This document shows positions 14,754 through 28,504 of a DNA stretch of 64,000 bases, one piece after another. Positions within the stretch are counted from its first letter, which is position 1. Each line of letters starts with the position of its first letter. The notes under the pieces were generated by a model. It ran no database searches, was not told the DNA's origin, and saw nothing but the letters and a program-made list of their open reading frames with translations. Source of the stretch: Petrolisthes cinctipes (lineage: Eukaryota > Arthropoda > Malacostraca > Decapoda > Porcellanidae); contig JAWQEG010000490.1 in the NCBI GenBank assembly GCA_033782935.1, positions 2,448,001 through 2,512,000 of the forward strand. Reading direction: 5' to 3'. Made by a program: the position numbers and the translations under genes.

Positions 14754-15755
14754 GCATGTTTTTAGCCTATATTTTGAAAATATTCTAGCACTGTGTAGGC
14801 ATGTACAGATTGCTTCTGGGACCCCAAAATATTGAATTTTCGGGTGTTTTGAGCCTGAATTTGAGATATAAACGGGTACAGAAGATACATGCACATATTG
14901 ACTTTGGGCATCTAAAATATCGATTTTCAGCATGTTTTGGGCCTGTATTTTGAAAATACTCTAACACTGAGTAGGCATGTACAGATTGCTTCTGGGACCC
15001 CAAAATATTGAATTTTCGGGTGTTTTGAGCCTGAATTTGAGATATAAACGGGTACTGAAGATGCATGTTCATATCGACTTTTGTGCACCTAAAAGATCGA
15101 TTTTCAGTATGTTTTGAGCATGTATTTTGAAAATACTCTAACATGGAGTAGGCATGTACAGATCGCTTCTGGGACCCCTAAATATCGAATTTTCGGGTGT
15201 TTTGGGACTGAATTTGAGATATTGACTTTTTGGCACCTAAAAGATTGACTTTTAGCATGTTTTTAGCCTATATTTTGAAAATATTCTAGCACTGAGTAGG
15301 CATGTACAGATTGCTTCTGGGACCCCAAAATATTGAATTTTCGGGTGTTTTGAGCCTGAATTTGAGATATAAACGGGTACAGAAGATACATGCACATATT
15401 GACTTTGGGCACCAAAAATATCGATTTTTAGCATGTTTTGGGCCTGAATTTTGAAAATACTCTAACACGGAGTAGGCATGTACAGATCGCTTCTGGGACC
15501 CCAAAATATCGAATTTTCGGGTGTTTAGGGCCAGAATTTGAGATATAAACGGGTACAGAAGATGCATGCACATATCGACTTTTGGGCACCTAAAAGATCG
15601 ATTTTCAGTATGTTTTTGGCCTGTATTTTGAAAATACTCTAACAAGGAGTAGGCATGTACAGATACCTTCTGGGACCTCTAAATATCGAATTTTCGTGTG
15701 TTTTGGGACTTAATTTGATATATCGATTTTTTGGCACCTAAAATGTCGATTTTTA
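14754..15755. repeat. Representative ~1002-bp pair of alternating trimers
   Basis: Two successive 501-bp trimers differ at linked sites. The type B trimer (14754-15254) has TGTGTAGGC in monomer 1, CATCTAAAATA before monomer 2, and GTATGTTTTGAGCATG with ACCCCTAAATA in monomer 3. The type A trimer (15255-15755) has TGAGTAGGC, CACCAAAAATA, and GTATGTTTTTGGCCTG with ATACCTTCTGGGACCTCT. The same A/B alternation is seen, for example, at 36257-37750 and 51350-52350, so the working unit is often a hexamer. It is interrupted in places by extra or missing monomers. Confidence 0.75.
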
Positions 15756-18240
15756 GCATGTTTTTAGCCTATATTTTGAAAATATTCTAGCTCTGTGTAG
15801 GCATGTACAGATTGCTTCTGGGACCCCAAAATATTGAATTTTCGGGTGTTTTGAGCCTGAATTTGAGTTATAAACGGGTACAGAAGATACATGCACATAT
15901 TGACTTTGGGCATCTAAAATATCGATTTTCAGCATGTTTTGGGCCTGTATTTTGAAAATACTCTAACACGGAGTAGGCATGTACAGATCGCTTCTGGGAC
16001 CCCAAAATATCGAATTTTCGGGTGTTTAGGGCCAGAATTTGAGATATAAACGGGTACAGAAGATGCATGCACATATCTACTTTTGTGCACCTAAAAGATC
16101 GATTTTCAATATGTTTTGAGCATGTATTTTGAAAATACTCTAACACGGAGTAGGCATGTACAGATCGCTTCTGGGACCCCTAAATATCGAATTTTCGGGT
16201 GTTTTGGGACTGAATTTGAGATATCGACTTTTGGAACCTAAAAGATCGATTTTTAGCATGTTTTTAGCCTATATTTTGAAAATATTCTAGCACTGAGTAG
16301 ACATGTACAGATTGCTTCTGGGACCCCAAAATATTGAATTTTCGGGTGTTTTGAGCCTGAATTTGAGATATAAACGGGTACAGAAGATACATGCACATAT
16401 TGACTTTGGGCACCAAAAATATCGATTTTCAGCATGTTTTGGGCCTGAATTTTGAAAATACTCTAACACGGAGTAGGCATGTACAGATCGCTTCTGGGAC
16501 CCCAAAATATCGAATTTTCGGGTGTTTAGGGCCAGAATTTGAGATATAAACGGGTACAGAAGATGCATGCACATATCGACTTTTGGGCACCTAAAAGATC
16601 GATTTTCAGTATGTTTTTGGCCTGTATTTTGAAAATACTCTAACAAGGAGTAGGTATGTACAGATACCTTCTGGGACCTCTAAATATCGAATTTTCGTGT
16701 GTTTTGGGACTGAATTTGATATATCGATTTTTTGGCACCTAAAATGTCGATTTTTAGCATGTTTTTAGCCTATATTTTGAAAATATTCTAGCACTGTGTA
16801 GGCATGTACAGATTGCTTCTGGGACCCCAAAATATTGAATTTTCGGGTGTTTTGAGCCTGAATTTGAGATATAAACGGGTACAGAAGATACATGCACATA
16901 TTGACTTTGGGCATCTAAAATATCGATTTTCAGCATGTTTTGGGCCTGTATTTTGAAAATACTATAACACTGTACAGATTGCTTCTGGGACCCCAAAATA
17001 TTGAATTTTCGGGTGTTTTGAGCCTGAATTTGAGATATAAACGGGTACTGAAGATGCATGCACATATCGACTTTTGTGCACCTAAAAGATCGATTTTCAG
17101 TATGTTTTGAGCATGTATTTTGAAAATACTCTAACACGGAGTAGGCATGTACAGATCGCTTCTGGGACCCCTACATATCGAATTTTCGGGTGTTTTGGGA
17201 CTGAATTTGAGATATCGACTTTTTGGCACCTAAAAGATCGATTTTTAGCATGTTTTTAGCCTATATTTTGAAAATATTCTAGCACTGAGTAGGCATGTAC
17301 AGATTGCTTCTGGGACCCCCAAATATTGAATTTTCGGGTGTGTTTTGAGCCTGAATTTGAGATATAAACGGGTACAGAAGATACATGCACATATTGACTT
17401 TGGGCACCAAAAATATCGATTTTCAGCATGTTTTGGGCTTGAATTTTGAAAATACTCTAACACGGAGTAGGGATGTATAGATTGCTTCTGGGACCCCAAA
17501 ATATCGAATTTTCGGGTGTTTAGGGCCAGAATTTGAGATATAAACGGGTACAGAAGATGCATGCACATATCGACTTTTGTGCACCTAAAAGATCGATTTT
17601 CAGTATGTTTTTGGCCTGTATATTGAAAATACTCTAACACGGAGTAGGCATGTACAGATACCTTCTGGGACCTCTAAATATCGAATTTTCGGGTGTTTTG
17701 AGACTGAATTTGAGATATCGATTTTTTGGCACCTAAAATGTCGATTTTTAGCATGTTTTTAGCGTCTATTTTGAAAATATTCTAGCACTGTGTAGGCATG
17801 TACAGATTGCTTCTGGGACCCCAAAATATTGAATTTTCGGGTGTTTTGAGCCTGAATTTGAGATATAAACGGGTACAGAAGATACATGCACATATTGACT
17901 TTTGGCATCTAAAATATCGATTTTCAGCATGTTTTTGGTCTGTATTTTGAAAATACTCTAACACTGAGTAGGCATGTACAGATTGCTTCTGGGACCCCAA
18001 AATATTGAATTTTCGGGTGTTTTGAGCCTGAATTTGAGATATAAACGGGTACTGAAGATGCATGCACATATCGACTTTTGTGCACCTAAAAGATCGATTT
18101 TCAGTATGTTTTGAGCATGTATTTTGAAAATACTCTAACACGGAGTAGGCATGTACAGATCGCTTCTGGGACCCCTAAATATCGAATTTTCGGGTGTTTT
18201 GGGACTGAATTTGAGATATCGACTTTTTGGCACCTAAAAG

Positions 18241-18300
18241 ATCGATTTTTAGCATGTTTTTAGCCTATATTTTGAAAATATTGCTTCTGGGACCCCAAAA
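18241..18300. repeat. Monomer with 27-bp internal deletion
   Basis: At about 18283 the sequence runs GAAAATATT directly into GCTTCTGGG, missing the CTAGCACTGAGTAGG to TACAG segment present in neighbours. The deletion lies between two ATT triplets, leaving one. Confidence 0.85.
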
Positions 18301-18949
18301 TATTGAATTTTCGGGTGTTTTGAGCCTGAATTTGAGATATAAACGGGTACAGAAGATACATGCACATATTGACTTTGGGCACCAAAAATATCGATTTTCA
18401 GCATGTTTTGGGCCTGAATTTTGAAAATACTCTAACACGGAGTAGGCATGTACAGATCGCTTCTGGGACCCCAAAATATCGAATTTTCGGGTGTTTAGGG
18501 CCAGAATTTGAGATATAAACGGGTACTGAAGATGCATGCACATATCGACTTTTGGGCACCTAAAAGATCGATTTTCAGTATGTTTTTGGCCTGTATTTTG
18601 AAAATACTCTAACACGGAGTAGGCATGTACAGATACCTTCTGGGACCTCTAAATATCGAATTTTCGGGTGTTTTGGGACTAAATTTGAGATATCGATTTT
18701 TTGGCACCTAAAATGTCGATTTTTAGCATGTTTTTAGCCTATATTTTGAAAATATTCTAGCACTGTGTAGGCATGTACAGATTGCTTCTGGGACCCCAAA
18801 ATATTGAATTTTCGGGTGTTTTGAGCCTGAATTTGAGATATAAACGGGTACAGAAGATACATGCAAATATTGACTTTGGGCATCTAAAATATCGATTTTC
18901 AGCATGTTTTGGGCCTGAATTTTGAAAATACACTAACACGGAGTAGGCA

Positions 18950-21900
18950 TGTACAGATACCTTCTGGGACCTCTAAATATCGAATTTTCGGGTGTTTTGG
19001 GACTAAATTTGAGATATCGATTTTTTGGCACCTAAAATGTCGATTTTTAGCATGTTTTTAGCCTATATTTTGAAAATATTCTAGCACTGTGTAGGCATGT
19101 ACAGATTGCTTCTGGGACCCCAAAATATTGAATTTTCGGGTGTTTTGAGCCTGAATTTGAGATATAAACGGGTACAGAAGATACATGCACATATTGACTT
19201 TGGGCATCTAAAATATCGATTTTCAGCATGTTTTGGGCCTGAATTTTGAAAATACACTAACACGGAGTAGGCATCTACAGATCGCTTCTGGGACCCCAAA
19301 ATATCGAATTTTCGGGTGTTTAGGGCCAGAATTTGAGATATAAACGGGTACAGAAGATACATGCACATATTGACTTTGGGCATCTAAAATATCGATTTTC
19401 AGCATGTTTTGGGCCTGTATTTTGAAAATACTCTAACACTGCGTAGGCATGTACAGATTGCTTCTGGGACCCCAAAATATTGAATTTTCGGGTGTTTTGA
19501 GCCTGAATTTGAGATATAAACGGGTACAGAAGATACATGCACATATTGACTTTGGGCACCAAAAATATCGATTTTCAGCATGTTTTGGGCCTGTATTTTG
19601 AAAATACTCTAACACGGAGTAGGCATGTACAGATCGCTTCTGGGACCCCAAAATATCTAATTTTCGGGAGTTTAGGGCCAGAATTTGAGATATAAACGGG
19701 TACAGAAGATGAATGCACATATCGACTTTTGGGCACCTAAAAGATCGATTTTCAGTATGTTTTTTGCCTGTATTTTGAAAATACTCTAACATGGAGTAGG
19801 CATGTACAGATACCTTCTGGGACCTCTAAATATCGAATTTTCGGGTGTTTTGGGACTGAATTTGAGATATCGATTTTTTGGCACCTAAAATGTCGATTTT
19901 TAGCATGTTTTTAGCCACTATTTTGAAAATATTCTAGCACTGTGTAGGCATGTACAGATTGCTTCTGGGACCCCAAAATATTGAATTTTCGGGTGTTTTG
20001 AGCCTGAATTTGAGATATAAACGGGTACAGAAGATACATGCACATATTGACTTTGGGCATCTAAAATATCGATTTTCAGCATGTTTTGGGCCTGTATTTT
20101 GAAAATACTCTAACACTGAGTAGGCATGTACAGATTGCTTCTGGGACCCCAAAATATTGAATTTTCGGGTGTTTTGAGCCTGAATTTGAGATATAAACGG
20201 GTACTGAAGATGCATGCACATATCGACTTTTGTGCACCTAAAAGATCGATTTTCAGTATGTTTTGAGCATGTATTTTGAAAATACTCTAACACGGAGTAG
20301 GCATGTACAGATCGCTTCTGGGACCCCTAAATATCGAATTTTCGGGTGTTTAGGGACTGAATTTGAGATATCGACTTTTTGGCACCTAAAAGATCGATTT
20401 TTAGCATGTTTTTAGCCTATATTTTGAAAATATTCTAGCACTGAGTAGGCATGTACAGATTGCTTCTGGGACCCCAAAATATTGAATTTTCGGGTGTTTT
20501 GAGCCTGAATTTGAGATATAAACGGGTACAGAAGATACATGCACATATTGACTTTGGGCACCAAAAATATCGATTTTCAGCATGTTTTGGGCCTGAATTT
20601 TGAAAATACTCTAACACGGAGTAGGCATGTACAGATCGCTTCTGGGACCCCAAAATATCGAATTTTTGGGTGTTTAGGGCCAGAATTTGAGATATAAACG
20701 GGTACAGAAGATACATGCACATATCGACTTTTGGGCACCTAAAAGATCGATTTTCAGTATGTTTTTGGCCTGTATTTTGAAAATACTCTAACACGGAGTA
20801 GGCATGTACAGATCGCTTCTGGGACCTCTAAATATCGAATTTTCGGGTGTTTTGGGACTGAATTTGAGATATCGATTTTTTGGCACCTAAAATGTCGATT
20901 TTTAGCATGTTTTTAGCCTATATTTTGAAAATATTCTAGCACTGAGTACAGATTGCTTCTGGGACCCCAAAATATTGAATTTTCGGGTGTTTTGAGCCTG
21001 AATTTGAGATATAAACGGGTACAGAAGATACATGCACATATTGACTTTGGGCACCAAAAATATCGATTTTCAGCATGTTTTGGGCCTGAATTTTGAAAAT
21101 ACACTAACACGGAGTAGGCATCTACAGATCGCTTCTGGGACCCCAAAATATCGAATTTTCGGGTGTTTAGGGCCAGAATTTGAGATATAAACGGGTACAG
21201 AAGATGCATGCACATATCGACTTTTGGGCACCTAAAAGATCGATTTTCAGTATGTTTTTGGCCTGTATTTTGAAAATACTCTAACACGGAGTAGGCATGT
21301 ACAGATACCTTCTGGGACCTCTAAATATCGAATTTTCGGGTGTTTTGGGACTAAATTTGAGATATCGATTTTTTGGCACCTAAAATGTCGATTTTTAGCA
21401 TGTTTGTAGCCTATATTTTGAAAATATTCTAGCACTGTGTAGGCATGTACAGATTGCTTCTGGGACCCCAAAATAATGAATTTTCGGTGTTTTGAGCCTG
21501 AATTTGAGATATAAACGGGTACAGAAGATACATGCACATATTGACTTTGGGTATCTAAAATATCGATTTTCAGCATGTTTTGGGCCTGAATTTTGAAAAT
21601 ACACTAACACGGAGTAGGCATGTACAGATACCTTCTGGGACCTCTAAATATCGAATTTTCGGGTGTTTTGGAACTAAATTTGAGATATCGATTTTTTGGC
21701 ACCTAAAATGTCGATTTTTAGCATGTTTTTAGCCTATATTTTGAAAATATTCTAGCACTGTGTAGGCATGTACAGATTGCTTCTGGGACCCCAAAATATT
21801 GAATTTTCGGGTGTTTTGAGCCTGAATTTGAGATATAAACGGGTACAGAAGATACATGCACATATTGACTTTGGGCATCTAAAATATCGATTATCAGCAT

Positions 21901-24050
21901 GTTTTGGGCCTGAATTTTGAAAATACACTAACACGGAGTAGGCATCTACAGATCGCTTCTGGGACCCCAAAATATCGAATTTTCGGGTGTTTAGGGCCAG
22001 AATTTGAGATATAAACGTGTACAGAAGATACATGCACATATTGACTTTGGGCATCTAAAATATCGATTTTTAGCATGTTTTGGGCCTGTATTTTGAAAAT
22101 ACTCTAACACTGAGTAGGCATGTACAGATTGCTTCTGGGACCCCAAAATATTGAATTTTCGGGTGTTTTGAGCCTGAATTTGAGATATAAACGGGTACAG
22201 AAGATACATGCACATATTGACTTTGGGCACCAAAAATATCGATTTTCAGCATGTTTTGGGCCTGTATTTTGAAAATACTCTAACACGGAGTAGGCATGTA
22301 CAGATCGCTTCTGGGACCCCAAAATATCTAATTTTCGGGAGTTTAGGGCCAGAATTTGAGATATAAACGGGTACAGAAGATGAATGCACATATCGACTTT
22401 TGGGCACCTAAAAGATCGATTTTCAGTATGTTTTTTGCCTGTATTTTGAAAATACTCTAACATGGAGTAGGCATGTACAGATACCTTCTGGGACCTATAA
22501 ATATCGAATTTTCGGGTGTTTTGGGACTGAATTTGAGATATCGATTTTTTGGCACCTAAAATGTCGATTTTTAGCATGTTTTTAGCCACTATTTTGAAAA
22601 TATTCTAGCACTGTGTAGGCATGTACAGATTGTTTCTGGGACCCCAAAATATTGAATTTTCGGGTGTTTTGAGCCTGAATTTGAGATATAAACGGGTACA
22701 GAAGATACATGCACATATTGACCTTGGGCATCTAAAATATCGATTTTCAGCATGTTTTGGGCCTGTATTTTGAAAATACTCTAACACTGAGTAGGCATGT
22801 ACAGATTGCTTCTGGGACCCCAAAATATTGAATTTTCGGGTGTTTTGAGCCTGAATTTGAGATATAAACGGGTACTGAAGATGCATGCACATATCGACTT
22901 TTGTGCACCTAAAAGATCGATTTTCAGTATGTTTTGAGCATGTATTTTGAAAATACTCTAACACGGAGTAGGCATGTACAGATCGCTTCTGGGACCCCTA
23001 AATATCGAATTTTCGGGTGTTTAGGGACTGAATTTGAGATATCGACTTTTTGGCACCTAAAAGATCGATTTTTAGCATGTTTTTAGCCTATATTTTGAAA
23101 ATATTCTAGCACTGAGTAGGCATGTACAGATTGCTTCTGGGACCCCAAAATATTGAATTTTCGGGTGTTTTGAGCCTGAATTTGAGATATAAACGGGTAC
23201 AGAAGATACATGCAGATATTGACTTTGGGCACCAAAAATATAGATTTTCAGCATGTTTTGGGCCTGAATTTTGAAAATACTCTAACACGGAGTAGGCATG
23301 TACAGATCGCTTCTGGGACCCCAAAATATCGAATTTTTGGGTGTTTAGGGCCAGAATTTGAGATATAAACGGGTACAGAAGATACATGCACATATCGACT
23401 TTTGGGCACCTAAAAGATCGATTTTCAGTATGTTTTTGGCCTGTATTTTGAAAATACTCTAACACGGAGTAGGCATGTACAGATCGCTTCTGGGACCTCT
23501 AAATATCGAATTTTCGGGTGTTTTGGGACTGAATTTGAGATATCGATTTTTTGGCACCTAAAATGTCGATTTTTAGCATGTTTTTAGCCTATATTTTGAA
23601 AATATTCTAGCACTGAGTACAGATTGCTTCTGGGACCCCAAAATATTGAATTTTCGGGTGTTTTGAGCCTGAATTTGAGATATAAACGGGTACAGAAGAT
23701 ACATGCACATATTGACTTTGGGCACCAAAAATATCGATTTTCAGCATGTTTTGGGCCTGAATTTTGAAAATACACTAACACGGAGTAGGCATCTACAGAT
23801 CGCTTCTGGGACCCCAAAATATCGAATTTTCGGGTGTTTAGGGCCAGAATTTGAGATATAAACGGGTACAGAAGATGCATGCACATATCGACTTTTGGGC
23901 ACCTAAAAGATCGATTTTCAGTATGTTTTTGGCCTGTATTTTGAAAATACTCTAACACGGAGTAGGCATGTACAGATACCTTCTGGGACCTCTAAATATC
24001 GAATTTTCGGGTGTTTTGGGACTGAATTTGAGATATCGATTTTTTGGCAC
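18950..24050. repeat. Tandem duplication of a 2671-bp satellite block
   Basis: Segments of about 18950-21380 and 21621-24050 align with a constant shift of 2671 bp. Shared private features include two monomer-sized steps of 176 bp in a row, GCATCTACAGATCGC, CAGTATGTTTTTTGCC, and the 8-bp deletion form ACTGAGTACAG. Limits are approximate. Confidence 0.75.
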
Positions 24051-27000
24051 CTAAAATGTCGATTTTTAGCATGTTTTTAGCCTATATTTTGAAAATATTC
24101 TAGCACTGTGTAGGCATGTACAGATTGCTTCTGGGACCCCAAAATATTGAATTTTCGGGTGTTTTGAGCCTGAATTTGAGATATAAACGGGTGCAGAAGA
24201 TACATGCACATATTGACTTTGGGCACCAAAAATATCGATTTTCAGCATGTTTTGGGCCTGAATTTTGAAAATACTCTAACACGGAGTAGGCATGTACAGA
24301 TCGCTTCTGGGACCCCAAAATATCGAATTTTCGGGTGTTTAGGGCCAGAATTTGAGATATAAACGGGTACAGAAGATGCATGAACATATCGACTTTTGGG
24401 CACCTAAAAGATCGAATTTCAGTATGTTTTTGGCCTGTATTTTGAAAATACTCTAACACGGAGTAGGCATGTACAGATACCTTCTGGGACCTCTAAATAT
24501 CGAATTTTCGGGTGTTTTGGGACTGAATTTGAGATATCGATTTTTTGGCACCTAAAATGTCGATTTTTAGCATGTTTTTAGCCTATATTTTGAAAATATT
24601 CTAGCACTGAGTACAGATTGCTTCTGGGACCCCAAAATATTGAATTTTCGGGTGTTTTGAGCCTGAATTTGAGATATAAACGGGTACAGAAGATACATGC
24701 ACATATTGACTTTATGCATCTAAAATATCGATTTTCAGCATGTTTTGGGCCTGTATTTTGAAAATACTCTAACACTGAGTAGGCATGTACAGATTGCTTC
24801 TGGGACCCCAAAATATTGAATTTTCGGGTGTTTTGAGGCTGAATTTGAGATATAAACGGGTACTGAAGATGCATGCACATATCGACTTTTGTGCACCTAA
24901 AAGATCGATTTTCAGTATGTTTTGAGCATGTATTTTGAAAATACTCTAACACGGAGTAGGCATGTACAGATCGCTTCTGGGACCCCTAAATATCGAATTT
25001 TCGGGTGTTTTGGGACTGAATTTGAGATATCGACTTTTTGGCACCTAAAAGATCGATTTTTAGCATGTTTTTAGCCTATATTTTGAAAATATTCTAGCAC
25101 TGAGTAGGCATGTACAGATTGCTTCTGGGACCCCAAAATATTGAATTTTCGGGTCTTTTGAGCCTGAATTTGAGATATAAACGGGTACAGAAGATACATG
25201 CACATATTGACTTTGGGCACCAAAAATATCGATTTTCAGCATGTTTTGAGCATGAATTTTGAAAATACTCTAACACGGAGTAGGGATGTACAAATCGCTT
25301 CTGGGACCCCAAAATATCGAATTTTCCGGTGTTTAGGGCCAGAATTTAAGATATAAACGGGTACAGAAGATGCATGCACATATCGACTTTTGGGCACCTA
25401 AAAGATCGATTTTCAGTATGTTTTTGGCCTGTATTTTGAAAATACTCTAACACGGAGTAGGCATGTACAGTTCGCTTCTGGAACCCCTAAATATCGAATT
25501 TTCGGGTGTTTTGGGACTGAATTTGAGATATCGACTTTTTGGCACCTAAAAGATCGATTTTTAGCATGTTTTTAGCCTATATTTTGAAAATATTCTAGCA
25601 CTGAGTAGGCATGTACAGATTGCTTCTGGGACCCCAAAATATTGAATTTTCGGGTGTTTTGAGCCTGAATTTGAGATATAAACGGGTACTGAAGATGCAT
25701 GCACATATCGACTTTTGTGCACCTAAAAGATCGATTTTCAGTATGTTTTGAGCATGTATTTTGAAAATACTCTAACACGGAGTAGGCATGTACAGATCGC
25801 TTCTGGGACCCCTAAATATCGAATTTTCGGGTGTTTAGGGACTGAATTTGAGATATCGACTTTTTGGCACCTAAAAGATCGATTTTTAGCATGTTTTTAG
25901 CCTATATTTTGAAAATATTCTAGCACTGAGTAGGCATGTACAGATTGCTTCTGGGACCCCAAAATATTGAATTTTCGGGTGTTTTGAGCCTGAATTTGAG
26001 ATATAAACGGGTACAGAAGATACATGCAGATATTGACTTTGGGCACCAAAAATATAGATTTTCAGCATGTTTTGGGCCTGAATTTTGAAAATACTCTAAC
26101 ACGGAGTAGGCATGTACAGATCGCTTCTGGGACCCCAAAATATCGAATTTTTGGGTGTTTAGGGCCAGAATTTGAGATATAAACGGGTACAGAAGATACA
26201 TGCACATATCGACTTTTGGGCACCTAAAAGATCGATTTTCAGTATGTTTTTGGCCTGTATTTTGAAAATACTCTAACACGGAGTAGGCATGTACAGATCG
26301 CTTCTGGGACCTCTAAATATCGAATTTTCGGGTGTTTTGGGACTGAATTTGAGATATCGATTTTTTGGCACCTAAAATGTCGATTTTTAGCATGTTTTTA
26401 GCCTATATTTTGAAAATATTCTAGCACTGAGTACAGATTGCTTCTGGGACCCCAAAATATTGAATTTTCGGGTGTTTTGAGCCTGAATTTGAGATATAAA
26501 CGGGTACAGAAGATACATGCACATATTGACTTTGGGCACCAAAAATATCGATTTTCAGCATGTTTTGGGCCTGAATTTTGAAAATACACTAACACGGAGT
26601 AGGCATCTACAGATCGCTTCTGGGACCCCAAAATATCGAATTTTCGGGTGTTTAGGGCCAGAATTTGAGATATAAACGGGTACAGAAGATGCATGCACAT
26701 ATCGACTTTTGGGCACCTAAAAGATCGATTTTCAGTATGTTTTTGGCCTGTATTTTGAAAATACTCTAACACGGAGTAGGCATGTACAGATACCTTCTGG
26801 GACCTCTAAATATCGAATTTTCGGGTGTTTTGGGACTGAATTTGAGATATCGATTTTTTGGCACCTAAAATGTCGATTTTTAGCATGTTTTTAGCCTATA
26901 TTTTGAAAATATTCTAGCACTGTGTAGGCATGTACAGATTGCTTCTGGGACCCCAAAATATTGAATTTTCGGGTGTTTTGAGCCTGAATTTGAGATATAA

Positions 27001-28280
27001 ACGGGTGCAGAAGATACATGCACATATTGACTTTGGGCACCAAAAATATCGATTTTCAGCATGTTTTGGGCCTGAATTTTGAAAATACTCTAACACGGAG
27101 TAGGCATGTACAGATCGCTTCTGGGACCCCAAAATATCGAATTTTCGGGTGTTTAGGGCCAGAATTTGAGATATAAACGGGTACAGAAGATGCATGAACA
27201 TATCGACTTTTGGGCACCTAAAAGATCGAATTTCAGTATGTTTTTGGCCTGTATTTTGAAAATACTCTAACACGGAGTAGGCATGTACAGATACCTTCTG
27301 GGACCTCTAAATATCGAATTTTCGGGTGTTTTGGGACTGAATTTGAGATATCGATTTTTTGGCACCTAAAATGTCGATTTTTAGCATGTTTTTAGCCTAT
27401 ATTTTGAAAATATTCTAGCACTGAGTACAGATTGCTTCTGGGACCCCAAAATATTGAATTTTCGGGTGTTTTGAGCCTGAATTTGAGATATAAACGGGTA
27501 CAGAAGATACATGCACATATTGACTTTATGCATCTAAAATATCGATTTTCAGCATGTTTTGGGCCTGTATTTTGAAAATACTCTAACACTGAGTAGGCAT
27601 GTACAGATTGCTTCTGGGACCCCAAAATATTGAATTTTCGGGTGTTTTGAGGCTGAATTTGAGATATAAACGGGTACTGAAGATGCATGCACATATCGAC
27701 TTTTGTGCACCTAAAAGATCGATTTTCAGTATGTTTTGAGCATGTATTTTGAAAATACTCTAACACGGAGTAGGCATGTACAGATCGCTTCTGGGACCCC
27801 TAAATATCGAATTTTCGGGTGTTTTGGGACTGAATTTGAGATATCGACTTTTTGGCACCTAAAAGATCGATTTTTAGCATGTTTTTAGCCTATATTTTGA
27901 AAATATTCTAGCACTGAGTAGGCATGTACAGATTGCTTCTGGGACCCCAAAATATTGAATTTTCGGGTCTTTTGAGCCTGAATTTGAGATATAAACGGGT
28001 ACAGAAGATACATGCACATATTGACTTTGGGCACCAAAAATATCGATTTTCAGCATGTTTTGAGCATGAATTTTGAAAATACTCTAACACGGAGTAGGGA
28101 TGTACAAATCGCTTCTGGGACCCCAAAATATCGAATTTTCCGGTGTTTAGGGCCAGAATTTAAGATATAAACGGGTACAGAAGATGCATGCACATATCGA
28201 CTTTTGGGCACCTAAAAGATCGATTTTCAGTATGTTTTTGGCCTGTATTTTGAAAATACTCTAACACGGAGTAGGCATGT
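22830..28280. repeat. Overlapping duplication of a 2814-bp satellite block
   Basis: About 22830-25465 recurs at about 25644-28280 with a constant 2814-bp shift. Both carry TGCAGATATTGAC, ATAGATTTTCAGC, AAACGGGTGCAG, GACTTTATGCATC, TTTTGAGGCTG and TCGGGTCTTTTG. The first copy begins inside the second copy of the preceding 2671-bp duplication, so the two events are nested and the 2814-bp event is probably later. Confidence 0.75.
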
Positions 28281-28504
28281 ACAGATCGCTTCTGGGACCC
28301 CAAAATATCGAATTTTCGGGTGTTTAGGGCCAGAATTTGAGATATAAACGGGTACAGAAGATGCATGCACATATCGACTTTTGTGCACCTAAAAGATCGA
28401 TTTTCAGTATGTTTTTGGCCTGTATTTTGAAAATACTCTAACACGGAGTAGGCATGTACAGATACCTTCTGGGACCTCTAAATATCGAATTTTCGGGTGT
28501 TTTG

